Assembly (NCBI GenBank): GCA_009617715.1
Contig: VTFK01000537.1
Span: 79,159-143,158 of the forward strand
Length of the DNA: 64,000 bases
Source: Plectrocnemia conspersa
Taxonomy: Eukaryota > Arthropoda > Insecta > Trichoptera > Polycentropodidae
Direction of reading: 5' to 3'
Positions 30,101-45,100 of the stretch are shown here, one piece after another (position 1 is the first letter of the stretch; every line of letters starts with the position of its first letter). A program made the translations under genes and the position numbers. The notes under the pieces were generated by a model that ran no database searches, was not told the origin of the DNA, and was given only the letters and a program-made list of their open reading frames with translations.

Positions 30101-33100
30101 TGAAGTACCATGCCAAACAAAACGGGATGAGTCATGCTAAATGTGAATATTTATTATATGGCGAATGAAAATGATGTATGTATATTGAAAAAAAACGCAC
30201 AAACGGAAAAAAAACTAGGGAGAAAAAAGTGTTATTATCACAATTTTAGTTCATTATTCAAATCTTAAAAAGACTAAAATAAAACCTAAGTCCAAAAATA
30301 TATCAAAATCAGTGACATAACTAGAAGTATCAGTTGTATAATAGCTAAGAGTGGGATTGTTTTATTATTAATAAGATACTCTAAAAAACTAAAGGTAGTG
30401 TTATACATTTTTTTAAATTTTAATGCTATAAAACTTAACTATTTCACAAGCCAAAATTTTTTTTACCCTTACGTCACTTCTTATGGGATCCTATACACCC
30501 AGCACTATTTACATGAGTTATTGAGGTTATTAGAATTGCTTTAAAAATTTAAATACATAACTGAATTACATTAAATTTCATTGACTATATTTCTAATACA
30601 CAAATACTAAGATTTTTTTAAATTAGAAAAATAATTATAAAGCTTAAAATGATAATTGATCTTTCTATATATAACAATATTTTAATATGTAATTGTTTAA
30701 ATTTATTACGGAATTCAACACGCTACTTAGATTTTTGAGATGCGAGGGCTTGTTGCGTATCGCGCCTTTTCTTACTCGCATCTGTATTGTTGACGTTTCG
30801 ACCTCCAATGTTGGGGTAATTTTGCCCTTATCTCAGCCGCTGCAGACTTTTCAGCTGCGTTTGCAGCGGCCGAGATAAGATCCAGACTACGCCTGAGAGG
30901 ATGACGACGACGTCAGCAATAGAAATGCAAGAAAGAAAAGACGCAATACGCAAGCTCTCACATCTCGCAAAGTTAAATAGCGTGTTGAATTCCGTTTATA
31001 TAATAATATTCTCATGCCCAATCATAACCAAATATTGTTTATGATTTTCAGTGATACCTTGAATTTAATGTTTATGATTACCAGTGATGTTTTTTTCATC
31101 AAAATCTTAAAGTATAAATTATAGGAAGTATGTTACCGGTCACTATTACTTCGGCGATGGCATCAGCTTTTCCTATTTCGTTCATCGCAGTGCACACATA
31201 TTTACCGGCGTCCTCTACCTTGATACCTTCAAATGTCAGGGTTCCTTGGTTCTCTGTCACGTGTCTGAAATCACAATAGGTCATACTCTTCACTGAATAT
31301 ATTTTCTATATGTGAATAAAATTTGTAATTAGATTGGTATATAAGGCTCATATCAATCATTAAATATGTGCTATGAAGTTCGTTACCATCCATACTGTAG
31401 TCAATGTTACAAATTCCCAATACTCTACAAAAAAATAAGACTTACGGTGGGAAGTCTCCTACGCTTGGTCTCCAATACACATCCAGTGGTTCATCACCGG
31501 TCGCCACGCATCTCAAATATGCCAAATCGCCTGGGCTAACAACTTGTTTTGGCGGTTGGAGAGTGATACGGGGCGGTCGGAGGATTTCAACAAACAGTTC
31601 TGTTCTGGACACAACTACGTTTTGATCATTGTGCACTAAGCACTCATAGTATCCGCTATCGCTTTTGGTGACCTGAAATAAATGTAATAAAATTAAAGTC
31701 TTCTAAATTCACACTTTTACCATCTACGTACATTTCTTAGAGTAAGTTTGTTGTCGATTTGTCGACTGTTGCTCGGCAAAGGTCTGAAGTCCTTACGGCT
31801 CCACGTGATTCTGCTCTGGCTGTTGTACACAATGCAACTGCGAAATCAAGAAAATCATCAATTAGGAAAGTTCAATTTCAAATCAATAAAGATGAAATTG
31901 TATTTGGATGATATCAATTGACTAAGTTAGATCAGACTAGATGACAGAGATGTAAGCTTCCCAAAAATGTAATAAACATTGAATGGGAGCAAAAATAAAA
32001 TATTACAATAGAGAGAAACGTCAGACAGGGATCTCTTCTACTCTTTTTCAATTATACTCTGAAACCATATTTAAAGGAGCGACCCAGGGACAAAAAGGAA
32101 TTAAAGTCAGCAATGAGACAATTAATAACATTCGTTATGGTGCTGACTTGGCAATATATAATAAGACTTTCAGAGAGCTTTAAATGTTCCTTGCGGTTGC
32201 CATTTTCTCAATATAGTTATCTGCGATTCAGCTATGTCCTGTAAAGAATCAGTATCTTTTTTGGAACCATAAATACAGTGGGATGCCAAATTAATAGGGA
32301 CAGTAGCAATATTTTGTGGTTTTAATGATTACATTGCCTCTATTTTTAAATAACTTGGTTTTGGTGGGCATTTCTTCGTTATTTTTGCTGCTTGTATCAC
32401 CACTGACAGTTTTAGGATTTTAGGATAAAGATTTTTATATTGTTGGTAACTTTTAAAAAAAGTTACCAACAATATAAAAATCTTTATTTTATTTACTTCA
32501 TTCATCTGCTATGGTTAGTTTTAAAAGCTATTATAAACAGTCAGAGGTAGGAGAGGGTTAAACATCTAACTACGAATGAATGTATGTGAGTGTGCAGTGA
32601 TGCCAACTAAACCAGTATAATAATAAAGGATGCTAAAACCCTATATTACCTACTTTATTTTCAGCCTCAACAGATAAAACATTTTGATTTTGATTTATAG
32701 AATTAAAAAAAATATACTTTTTGAGCAAATATGATAAATTGTAGTGGTTTATTTCAATAGAAAACATTATAATTTTAGCAGTGTTGCAACACTGGGAGAG
32801 CACATCAGTTGAAACTAATGTCATCGTGGGTTGCCGGCCCTGATAGATGAATGTTAAGGACTAGGAGGTATGAAATAGAAATTTCTAGAATTATGAATAC
32901 ATCCAAGTCCTATAAGTTATGAAATAGTGACAATGTTGTAGGAAAAGAAATCCACTGTATAATATTTTTTATAACACAACGTTGATACAGCAAAAATAAA
33001 CACTAAAATAAGAAGTAGCTACATTGCTTGCATAAAAAGTAATATAAATAGTTAACAGATAACCCCTTGGAAAGGGCAACTGTGCAAATCATATGAACTG

Positions 33101-36100
33101 TATTACATATTCTAAAAATTTACTGACAGACAGTTGGATAAATGGAATCTAATACACGCTCTAGTTATTACAAATAGTATTTTGAATTATATTTATGATC
33201 GCAATAAATAATATTAAAAATATTATATGAACGAAGATTTGTATGGTTTAATATTTTTTTAAATATAGAGTTAAATCCATTGATAGAAAAAAGAGCAGTC
33301 CACCAATCAATGAGAAACTCCAAATTGTCGAGTCTGTCCAAAGCAATTTAGAGGCTCTATATGTATGAGGTTATAATTAGAGGAATACGAAAGGAACATA
33401 AATTAAGATTATTCTATTACCTTATATCCACATCTTCGCCCTCGTTGGCAATTACTTCATCACTGCTCGAATTATCATCACCGTCGATGATGTCCAAGGT
33501 CACGCTCTTCACAACAGTGGCCTCTTCGTTAGAAACGATGCATTCGTATACGCCGCTGTGGATATTGTCGACTCTGTCCAGTTCAAACACGGACATCCCA
33601 AACTCTTCTTTGGTTACTTGCTGCTCAGTCGGAGAACTCTTTTTCCAGTAGACCATTGGAGTCGGTAATCCCGATCCGCGGCACTTGAGAATTACTCTCG
33701 AACCTTGCGTGGTCTCAATAGTGCCATCGGGATCAGTTTCCACCTCGGGGTAGCTGTGAACCTTGATCGAGATGTTGGCAGAAGTATATCCAGCAAGATT
33801 CGACGCTGAGCAAACGTAAACGCCTTCTTCATTTAGGTCGATGTTATTTATGCTGAAATTACAATGAAAAAATCATAGACATCTTAACACTATCAAACTA
33901 TTAAATAGTAGGTCTTGTATAAATAATGAGGGTAAATCAAATGAAAAGTGCGATTTAAATTCAAAACGTCTTGTAAATTGTCAATAGTGTTACATATAGT
34001 TTGAAAAATAGTTTAAACTGGTCGTCAGAATTACAAAATGCACCATAGTGGAGCAGTGCTCTGTCGTTCGGTTTTTAGGTAACAATAAATGAAGCACATT
34101 GAAAGTCATCGAAGAATAAAAGTTCAGTATTGTGATTCATGTCTGTTCTTCTAGCAAGTATACTAATGGATAGAAAGTTTTTAAACCGAGGAAACCACGA
34201 GAGTGAGAAAGGAATGGCGTTATACCGAAAAAACCGTTTCTTAAAAAGTTTATGCTGACTCTTTTTCGAGCCAAATAAGATGTAATTTTGTTAACAGTGT
34301 TATCAGAACAATATATACAGATCTCTTCAAGAATTATCTTTGACCCTGCAATCGATTCAAAACGATGTAGGCGTCTAAGTATCAATGTTTTGTAAGGAAG
34401 TTCAGCAGACACTGTACGAGTGATTCAGCACTGTCGTTAGTTTTTTTCTTTGGTATAAAGGCATCCATGCGCTTCAGTATAAGCATTTTTAAATTGTTCA
34501 TTTGACTCACCCTCATACATATTGTAAACACCAAGTAGGTGAGATAGTACCTCTCTTTATACTTCGGACGAGGGAGGTAAAAAGTGAATTCGAATAAAAG
34601 AACACAATAATTTAATAATAATAGTAACCTTAAAATGCCGTTTTGCAAAAGACGGGTGTTCGGACTCAAATTACGGTTCGATAACCTATTCCATGTGATG
34701 TCTGGTTCTGGTATACCAGTTGCTCGGCATTGAATTTGTACGTTCGCTCCTTTGATGACTTTCATATTGTTATTCGGATAAATGTCAATGACGGGAGATT
34801 CTCTACCTAAAATTTTTATTATAGGGTTAATACATGAAATATTACTACGACAGTGTTTGATTTTTGTATTTCATATGAGGGGAGATCAAAACTAATCAGG
34901 ATACTAACGTTCCACAGAGACAGCTGTTGATTTTTGGGCAACTGTATTATCGCCGACTATTCCTAGGCAAATGTATCTGCCTCTATCTGCATAATTTGCA
35001 TTTGATATGTAGAGTTTGTTTCCGCGTTGGCTCGTGCCTGGTTCGAATTCGGCGTTGAGCTGTACAAAAAGAAAATTGTATTACAAAAACAGTTGAACAA
35101 GTAAGTTATTGCGGAAATACAAAACTTACTTTGACCCATTTCACAACAGGCAGTGGATTGCCGTTCGGATTGCAGCTTATGGTTAAGGTTTCGCCTTCGA
35201 AGATGGTTGTATTCTCAAATTCAACAATCACATCTCCGGGGATGGTATTCACGGGCTCCCTGTTCACTATGATCTGTATTGTGATAGGTTCAATATAATC
35301 CTGGTACGAAGAGCACACATAGTTTCCACTGTCTTCGGGACGAGCATTGTTAATTCTCAGTTGTCCATAGTTGGATTGAATGTTAGACGGAAGTGGTCCA
35401 TTTTCACTGCAAGAATGTTGATGTTAGTTTTAATATTACTTTATTCTTTTATGCATTGCTATTAAAATCGACTAAAGATTTATTTTTGTTTTTTTAAATA
35501 TAATTTTTTTTACCGAGTCCAATAGATAAGATCCTGTCTTATTGCCGGTTCCGAGTAACAGTTGATTGTAAAGTCTTCGCCCTCTCTGAGCAACGGGTCG
35601 GTGACGTTTGTTGTCAAAACTGAGGGTTCTGGTCTATTCTGCCTGTTGACTATAATTGTGACTGATTTCTGAGATTCTCCAGCGTCATTGGCGGCCACAC
35701 ATCTAAAAAGAGACAGGTTAAATATAAGCATTTTATGCAAGATCTTATTACATGCACACCTTAAACAAAAACTTTCCGCTGGTTAGATGAAACAGAATGC
35801 ATATCTCAAAATTTCAAGTCTAAGGGTGTACGACAATTTAACTATAGTGAGTACATTACGCAGAAATGGCGGTGTCAGAGGTAAAGAAATCTCCAACCTT
35901 TACTATTCTGACGACAAAAAGTTAATAGTCAAAATCTAATAAATAATGACCAAGTCTAGAATTAAATAAGTGTGTCAAATTTGTCTAATAAATGTGGATC
36001 TGTTTGATTATAAAATATAGTAACATATCTATCGAAGACATAAGTGTATCAAATATTTGTCTAGTTTTATCATTTATGGAATGGAAACATAAGCGTTAAT

Positions 36101-39100
36101 AAAAGGGAGAGACGAAGATATGTTTGATAAGATTGCTCCGATTATTGTGTGACATTTATATGAGATTCAAATTGAAAAGAATATTGAAAGCGATATTATT
36201 TTACCTGTAAATTCCTGCGTCGCTCATTCGTGCGGAGCTGATCATATAAACACCGCGGTCGAACAAATGCTGTCTGTTTAGAGGTTGGCGATTGCCTCGG
36301 TGCCAGCTAAGGTTGGGTTTGGGATACCCAGTGGCTTTACACTCCACTTCGATAGGTTCTCCTTCGTAGACCCTGATGGTTTCGTGCGATAATGTGACCT
36401 CAGGAGGAACTGCATTGGCTGAAATATTTTAGTTTCAAAGTAAGTTAATACGTAATTAAAAATGTATCGTTATGGATAATATATTTATATTAAGTTAAGT
36501 ATTAGATTTACCTGGAGCGTATAAAACGCTATCGGGAAAGTCTGCATAAAACATTTTTAGAATACAATGAGATTAAATTCAGTTTAAATTTAGTCAATAT
36601 TTGTGCAATTGTTATAAAGATGTAATGGTTTACTTAAGTGTAATAGTTTATTTTCAACTAAGTTTAGGTGTAGTTAAAATTATTCACTCACTTGGGACGG
36701 TCAATGTGGCTCTGTTGGTGCCAATGGAAATACCATCGGAGGCCCTGCATATGTAGGATCCAGAATCAGATTCGGTCAGGTCGTTTATGATGAGCAGTCC
36801 TCGACTGACATCCTCGATGCTTCTTCCAAAAGGTAATACCCCACCCTCCTTGCTCCAGCTGATGCGTATCGGTCTGTTGGAGTAATGGCTGCTGGCACGA
36901 CAAACGAATTGGACTGTGCCACCTATTTCTTTGATTTGAAGAGCCGGTTGAGATATGGTTACTTGAATGGTAGGTGCAGGCACTGGTTCATTTATTGGTG
37001 GAATTTCTGTAGCAGTATTGGCTTCTAAAATAATAATAATATTCATGAGTCGTTGATATTTGTTGAGTCAAACCAAGTAATTCAATATCGAATTACTTTT
37101 TTTCGCATTTTGATAATTGTTGTTGATCTTGACTTTTTTTTATATATATGTATATGTTACGCCGAATTTGTGAAATTGCCTATTACAGTAAATCGGCAAA
37201 AATGCTTAATTCGTGAAAAATGAAATGTTGTTGCCTAAAATACGAATTAGGGAGAAATGTATAGTTAATCTTTACTTTCAACATGACAGTTGATAATACA
37301 TACAACAAAATGCTTAAAAATCAGATTAGTGAATTATTGAGTATAGTATGGGTACTTAAATGCGTCTTGATTATTTTACTCTATATCGCATACCTTCAAT
37401 AGCGATTACCTCAAAAAAATGGCATCATAATAAGTAATTGTTTGGTTTATTTTTATATAATTAAATGGCGGAGCAATTAGTTCCGAAAAACGCCACCGAA
37501 GCGCTACATAATAAGTATGTCTAATACACGTATTCGGCAGACTTCTGCCTAATTCGCATACTAGGCAATGGCGTTGCATTTTTTTTCATGAATTGGGCAA
37601 TTTTTTGCCGATTTCGTGTAATAGTCACAAATTCGGCGTAACATATATATAAAAAAAGTCAGATGAAAACACTATTTTTGTTTTATGTTTTTTTTACAAA
37701 ATTATATTTTGAATTATGAATATAGAATTGTAGAAAATATAGCATTTGTATTGAATTTTAATGAAAAGGTGCAGAATCTAACATATTTTACTGTACAGGT
37801 ATTCCTCATTTAACGCCCGAGTTATGTTCCTACAACTAGGTCGTTAAGAGAATTGGATAAGCGAAAAGCTCGTTTTTTATTTAATATGAATAGGGATGAA
37901 TAACCCTTTAATAACCCCTGAACTTATGTTGTACTTCTTCCATTCAGATCAGCTGATTACCGAATCAACCGAAATTATTAGATGAATTTGATGTTTACGC
38001 TTTGTTTTATTCTTAAAGAGATAGCTACAGAAAATTTGACCAGTTCAGTGCATATCCGCGCTGAAGAGCTGGTCATTAAACAGATAGGTTGTTAAGTGAG
38101 GAGTATCTGTATTACGGATTTTAACAAATCTAGCGAGTTATACCTTCAATATTATAATAAAATATTTTTAAATACCTGAGCCACAATTGGTTCCGATATA
38201 TTGCTGTGTGCAGACGCAGACAACCTCATCATAATGTCCCAAGTGGCATGATTCTTCACGTCCGTTGCACGGGCATTTGACGCACTTGTTGTATTTGTTA
38301 AGATAGTATCCAGCCGAACATGACTCGCAACTGGTGCCGGTATATCCAACAGGACATCTGCATTCCTGTAAATAAAACATTTACGTGAGTTTTTTGAATT
38401 GGATGCTTTATGTTGCCACATACTGTAAATAAATTAAATAAATAAGAATCTCACTTCAATGTTTTCGGCTTGTCGTGAGCCTCCTTCGATCGGAATTGCC
38501 GAGTCCATCGTGATGTCAGCTAAATAAGTGATTGAGACTGTACGTGACAGGGTAGCTCTAATCAAAATTTCTTTAATATTAGCTAACACTGAGAGCATAT
38601 CGTGACGAGACACAGGACGGGGCGCGTCGTCAATTTCATACAGATTCCATTCGGTCTCCACTAGTGGCACTGTATAGTTCTAAAATAAATGTAAGCGTAT
38701 ATTGTGTTTGAATGGTTAACGATACAAGTATGGGTGAAAGGTTATAAATTACCACTTGTCTGTCTGCTGTAATCGTCACAGGGTTTACCCAAGTTAGAAT
38801 TTTATCTTGACCGATGAGCATAACGTCAACATCATCGTAAGGTTCGTCATTAACGTCCAGGCTTTCGTATTTTTGGGTGATCTCGATGTTTCCTCCGTAG
38901 GACGTAATTCTGTTTCCTGTAAAATTATAATAATATATTTATCATTATATACATATATTTATATTGCAATTATAACATGATAAATCACTATAAACCATTA
39001 AGGTAATTAAAAAACTTAAACAAGTCATAAAATAAAATTATAATCATTATGTTGGATATTTATATTTATCAAATTAATTTACCGGTTAACGCTCTCGGCA

Positions 39101-42100
39101 AGGACCAATAGATCCTTCCCCTTGGCGGACTATTTCCGAAATGATAGCCGATCTGATTACGATACACTTCTAGGCGGAAGTTGGAATCGGCGAACTCCCT
39201 GACGTTGTTACTCCTGTCGAGGTCGACCAGCGTAAAGCCATGCGATTCGTCAAAGATCACGACTGGGATCTGATGAACCCAGTAATGTCCGGCCTAAACA
39301 TACAAACGACTTATAGAACTGTTTTTCAAGCTGAACAATTTGATCGAAGGATGTATAACCTCTGTGCAGACATCAGTGACGTCAGAGCAATAGCAAGACA
39401 TGCAACCTTGAGGGTTGTTGGCTGACAGTTTGAAGGTGCCAGTCAGGCAGTGGCTGCACTCATTACCGAAAACGTTTGACTTGCAAATACAGGATTGTTC
39501 ACGCTCGCCGCATCTGTCTTCTAAAGTTCCATCTGGGTTGCAACTAAAAATGAAACAAAATATTAATTTCAGAAATAGTATATACCATAAACTGTGTCTA
39601 TATTGTGTATCTCTAAAACTAAAGATATTTTTTATTAAAAATCACAACTTTCATATTATGATGATCTAGTCGACATAACACTAAGTTTAATTTGTATTCG
39701 TATTACAAAATATCATTCTATGTCATTCAATCTAGGCTAAAACCATGTAACTATCTGGGCTACCTCAAAACTGACATATAGTACATGTATAGCGATACCG
39801 CTCAAAGGGCTTAGGACATAAATATGTAATATTTTTTAGCACTATATATCGTTTAAACTTGTGTGCAAAAAATGGGGGAGGGGGGTAGTTTATATAATAA
39901 AAATATACACACTAGCAAGAGTTAACTCCGAAGTTCGGCTGACATGCGTCAGGAGTCATGAGCTCGGCGTCACCTTTATATGAATCTTTGCACTGGTCGC
40001 AGAAGCTTCCTTGAGTATTGTGTTGACAATTCTGTAATAATAATACGCGTTAGAAATAAACAATGTTATAATATAAGAAGATATAATAAGCCATACTAAC
40101 TCTACATTCTCCGGTTTCGGGATGACAATCGTTTGAATGTCCATTACAGCTGCATTCGACGCATTCTCCTAAGTACAACCCACCTTGGCCTCTGTAATTA
40201 AAAGAAAATATTTTAATACATTTGGGCAGTCGAGCGAACGGGCGGGGCAATATCGGGCGCCAAAATCGTGATTGCAAATTTTAACTTTAAATATTAATTA
40301 AACAAATGCTACAAATTCGAAAATATAAACGGAGAAATACATTGAAGGCAATAATTATTAATTATATGTTAAGGGCATAATATAATTTTATGATAAGGGC
40401 TCCTCAAATGATATTGACAGTAAAGATGGCGGCATTTTACTTAAAACTATTTTTTTAATTGCCAAATAGATAAATACGCGACCATGTCACTGCTGTAAAA
40501 CACAGATAAAACAATTTACTTTACGAATAACATAAAAATTAAGTAATAACTCTACTTGCAAGTAAATGAAATTCATAAGGCAAAGTACTTTTACATTACT
40601 TAAATCATAAGATACGTTAGTATTGAGTTATGTTTAAAATTTATATTACATGGGTCAGAATATTATTGGTTAGCTTAAATATTAGATTGTCAACATTTAT
40701 ATTAATTGCTCGGAATTTTTATTAAATGGTTAGAATTTAAATTGGACTGGTCAGGATTTTTTTTTCAGTTGGTAATAGTGTTATCGTATAGTGTTGTTAT
40801 TGCTGTAACACTCAATATTGGTACAATTGGTACATTATCATTATCAAGGTTTTTGGGGCCAACTTGTTTAGTTGGAATCGCAACATTGTCAGATGTTAAC
40901 ACAACAAGCCAAGTGTGCTCTTCGCAGCCGCTCTGTTGTTATTCCTGCTTCGTTCGTCGCTCTGAATTGCGTTACCTTTGCGTTCTACACATAATTAAAT
41001 AGATTCGCTGAGTTTTTAATGGGGTGTTCAATGTTCTGAGCAAAGTTTGCTCGCACCTAATCTGACCAATAGTTTGGGTGCGAACGAGATATTTTTAAAG
41101 ATATTTCTAAAATAAATAATTTATGGTCCATTTATTTTTATAAATGTTATAATGTTATTTTAATTTACATGATTGTCCTACATTTTAATTCTGGCATACT
41201 ATATTTTTATTCTAACCATTTGATATTTATTCTGATCCTGAATAATATAATTATGACCATTCGTAATTTTATTTCTGATCGGCATATATTTTTATTCTGA
41301 CTGTATGCTATTTTAATTTTAATCATTTAATATTTATTTTGCCCCTAATATAATATAATTATTATCAGGGTGTTAATAAAATTCTGGCCGAGATTTAATT
41401 TTTATTCTGACACAAAGTTGGCTTAAATTCTGACCGTTTAATTTATTGCCTTACAGAAAATGGCAATTCTTCAATCGAGGAACGGCTCATTGATTTTATC
41501 GGATCAAAACAGCACACTGGACAGGGACCAGCATAAGAAATTTTGGATTTGATATTCAATATTTCAGAGCTCAGTTTAATGACAATGGTGAAAATGAAGG
41601 CGTCACTCTGGTAACACTGACTTGACTGCGGCGAGGGCAACATTCAACCACAATGTGATATGTATGATCGGCCTCGTCCCCCGAAAACGCTACTTCAGTG
41701 GATGGATCCTTCAGTAAGCTCAAACTAGTCAAACACTATTTAAGATTTCCAATGTCTCAGGATAGAATTTGTGTATAATTTTGATTGAAAATAGAGAAAC
41801 TGGAATTAGCTTCTTTTGTTCAATAATGGATATCAAACGTTTTAGTAGTTTTTCGAATACATTTGACATAATTGGTCGCAAATATTAAATTAAATTGGAA
41901 TGGCTGTAAGAGTGATGGCGAAACCATCGAAGATACGATTGGAGTATCATCACTACACGCTGTTACTTTGAAGATTGAAAATCTAAAGATGATGCTGTGA
42001 TTCTTTTAATACAATGCTAAAGAGAGATCAAAATAGTACTAACCTGGTATATCCCGGGGCGCAATACTCGCACGATGTACCCAAGTATCCTAGTGGGCAT

Positions 42101-45100
42101 TGACAGTTTTCGACATGGTAACCTCGCTCTCCAACTCCATTCTTCTCAGCGACTTCCAAAGTGACGTTAGCCAAAGACACTTGATGAGTGCCATCCGTGT
42201 ATGTGGCCTTTATGAGAATATCCTTGACGTCGGCAAGAGCCATCAGCAAGGACTCTCGGCTCACTTGTTGGCGGTCAGTTCTGGTACACGAAATATAGAC
42301 ACAGTTAGATTAATGTTTTAAGTATTCAGAATAATTAAATATAAACTAACTTTTCCCAGTTCTGTTCCAAAATTTGGACGGAGTTAGTTAAATATCCATT
42401 TGCATCTGGCGTAGCGTCGCTATAGTACACAAGAGTAATATCTTTCCTCTGAAAAGTTATAGAAATTATTAGCATTAAATTAATAAATAAATACAGTACA
42501 ATTAACTAATAGTGTTTGACCAATCTTGATATCAGAATTACAAGTAACTAACATTGTAATTTCTGAAGAGTAACACAAATGTACGCAGTATCGTTGATGT
42601 TTTCGTTTTGTACTTAGATAATAGCGTAATTAAGGTTCAGTCTAATAACCATTTTGCTATTAATAAAGATCGGCCAAAACTGCATAGTGAAATTTAGTTT
42701 TTTTAATTATTTATACAGTATCTAATGTGTTTTGAAGTTCCTAGACCGTAGTGTAGTACCAGTTTATCAATTTTTAGTATATGTTTGTATTGGCAAAAAT
42801 CATTTTTTTTAATGTTTATTTTTTGTGTATATATGATTCTTGGACTGATTGAGTTTAGGTATTGTAGATTTACAATGTATAATAAATAAATATACTCACG
42901 CTGACAATTTGTAGATCAGGTGCTGAATTTCTAGTTTGTCCATCTGGATACGTCTGATGACGAATGGTATATTTGAGGAAACCTCCATAAGCAGTCACCT
43001 TGTCGCCATTGAATCTAAACACATTACAACAGTTAGTTTTTGGATGCTTATTATTTGCACTTCAGAAAAAATATTTAGATATTAGATATGAGCTATGTTA
43101 TATATTTATACATATATTGAAATTTACTTGATTAATGAGTGTTTATAGCAAATATAGAGTGATAAATATGTTGATAAACAATACAACAAAAAAGTTCTTT
43201 GAAGAAGGTCTAAAAAGCATTGAAAAATATATTTTTAATTTTGAATAAAAATGGGTAATTGTAAATATTCCTTGTATATGTCTCCTACATTTTGTTAAAA
43301 GACTAATAGTTTATTTACCTGTCAGGCAAAGACCAATAGTAAACGTTTGGTTTGGTTCTGTCGAAACCTGTGTAGGTCAATTCTCGTCGCTTAGTGTCGA
43401 CTAATAAATCTTCAAATAACTGTGCATTGCTATCATCACTGGAATCGGCCCACGACGTTAAGCGGTAATTTTCGGCGCTGGATCTAGATGCGAATTTGCC
43501 TTCGACTAGATTCTTTCTCCACGTTGAGCTGGTGCAGGTTTCAGACACTCCGGAGCAGAAGCATCTCGAGCAGCCGAAACTATTTATATAAATCTCAGTT
43601 TAAAAACAATTCAAAGCCAGAAACAATCATAAAAATTTCAACTCACATGTTGTCACTTGAAAGATGGAATGATTTTGGTGCGCATTCTGAGCATTTTGGG
43701 CCGACTGCATGATTTTTACATTTGCAAAAACCATTTCTTTCTGATTGTGTTCCTCTTGGATCACATTCAGAAACTGGTGGTGGACTGTAACGGCAACTGC
43801 CTCCGATCACCATCGGATTTCCGATATAGTCTACGTCGCACTCTTGGCAGCGTCTACCTGTATATCTAAAATTAAAAATAAATTATAAGATTTTTACAAT
43901 TCAAAATAACTGAGATCTGATTTTTTCGTTTTATTAAAAAATAAATAATGTTATTGGTACATACCCTGGAGGACAGTTGCATGTGATCTGTCCGTCGGAA
44001 GCTAGATGGCATGTGCTTGAGAATTGGTTGTCTGGATTGGTGTGTGGGCATGGACATTGTTTGCATGGTATTCCAGCGTTCGGATTTCCATAAAAACCTG
44101 ATTCACATGGTGGTTCCGCTTGCTTACACTGACCGAGCCATCTTCCAGATGAAATGCGAATGAATCCAGGACTACATTTCTATAATGAATATTTTATTAT
44201 GTTTATTAATGGCTAAATCACATTGCGTCTACTAGCTGTGAATACTCGGATGAGAATATAAAACACTATACGATAGTTAAAAGATCAGATAATTTTGCCT
44301 ATCGAAGAGTTTTTGTAAATATCTATTGTATTATATTTACAAAATTTACTTTGAGCAATACATGTTCTAGGTATACACGTCGACGCAATTCTAGAGATTT
44401 GTCAAATCCCAGAATATGGTAAAAATTATAAGAATATCGCAATAATAGCAAAATCTCTTGAAATTCTAGTATCGTAAGGGAGTCTGTTAATATATTTTTA
44501 TCCTTTAAATTAAATGCTATCTTACTTGACAAGATAATCCCGAATATCCTCTTGGACACGAACACTCTTCGACAAACGCAGCCAATCCTTGACCAGTGTT
44601 ATCGGCTTTAGCTGAATCCATTTTGAAGTCAATGATTATTACTCCATTGCCGCCACTTTCAGCCCTCAGTAATAAGCTTTCAACGTTTGCAAGCCTGAAA
44701 ATATTTTAAAATTTTGTTTTTAATTCATACAATAATTTACATAACAGTTTTACATATTTCCACTTACACCATCATTATTTCTCCTCTAGTCGCCGTTGAC
44801 ATGCCAGAAGGTGTCACCTTTTGCCATTTTCCTTCAAAAATCCTGACGGATATTTCATTATTTTGTCCGTGAACTATACGCTGAGGCAATCTGTGCACCA
44901 AAACGATGTCGGTTCCCTAAAATAATACATACTCGTCATAAAATATAACATTCAACACAATATTTTTAATATCTTCAATAGTATACCTTCAATATTATAT
45001 CCGGAAGAGGAGCATAATTATATGGAACTGTATGGACATTAAAAGGCTTCAGAATATATTTGATGTGTCCACCGTATGAGGTTAGTTGATTGCCCAAGAA

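Noticed and set aside
39294..39359. Stop-codon readthrough or pseudogenisation of perlecan at a TAG
   Set aside because: A proper GT-AG intron of 66 nt removes the stop and restores conserved sequence, a simpler explanation.
39240..39669. Plus-strand open frames over perlecan domain III exons
   Set aside because: Antisense to clearly conserved laminin-type exons; composition explained by the real frame.
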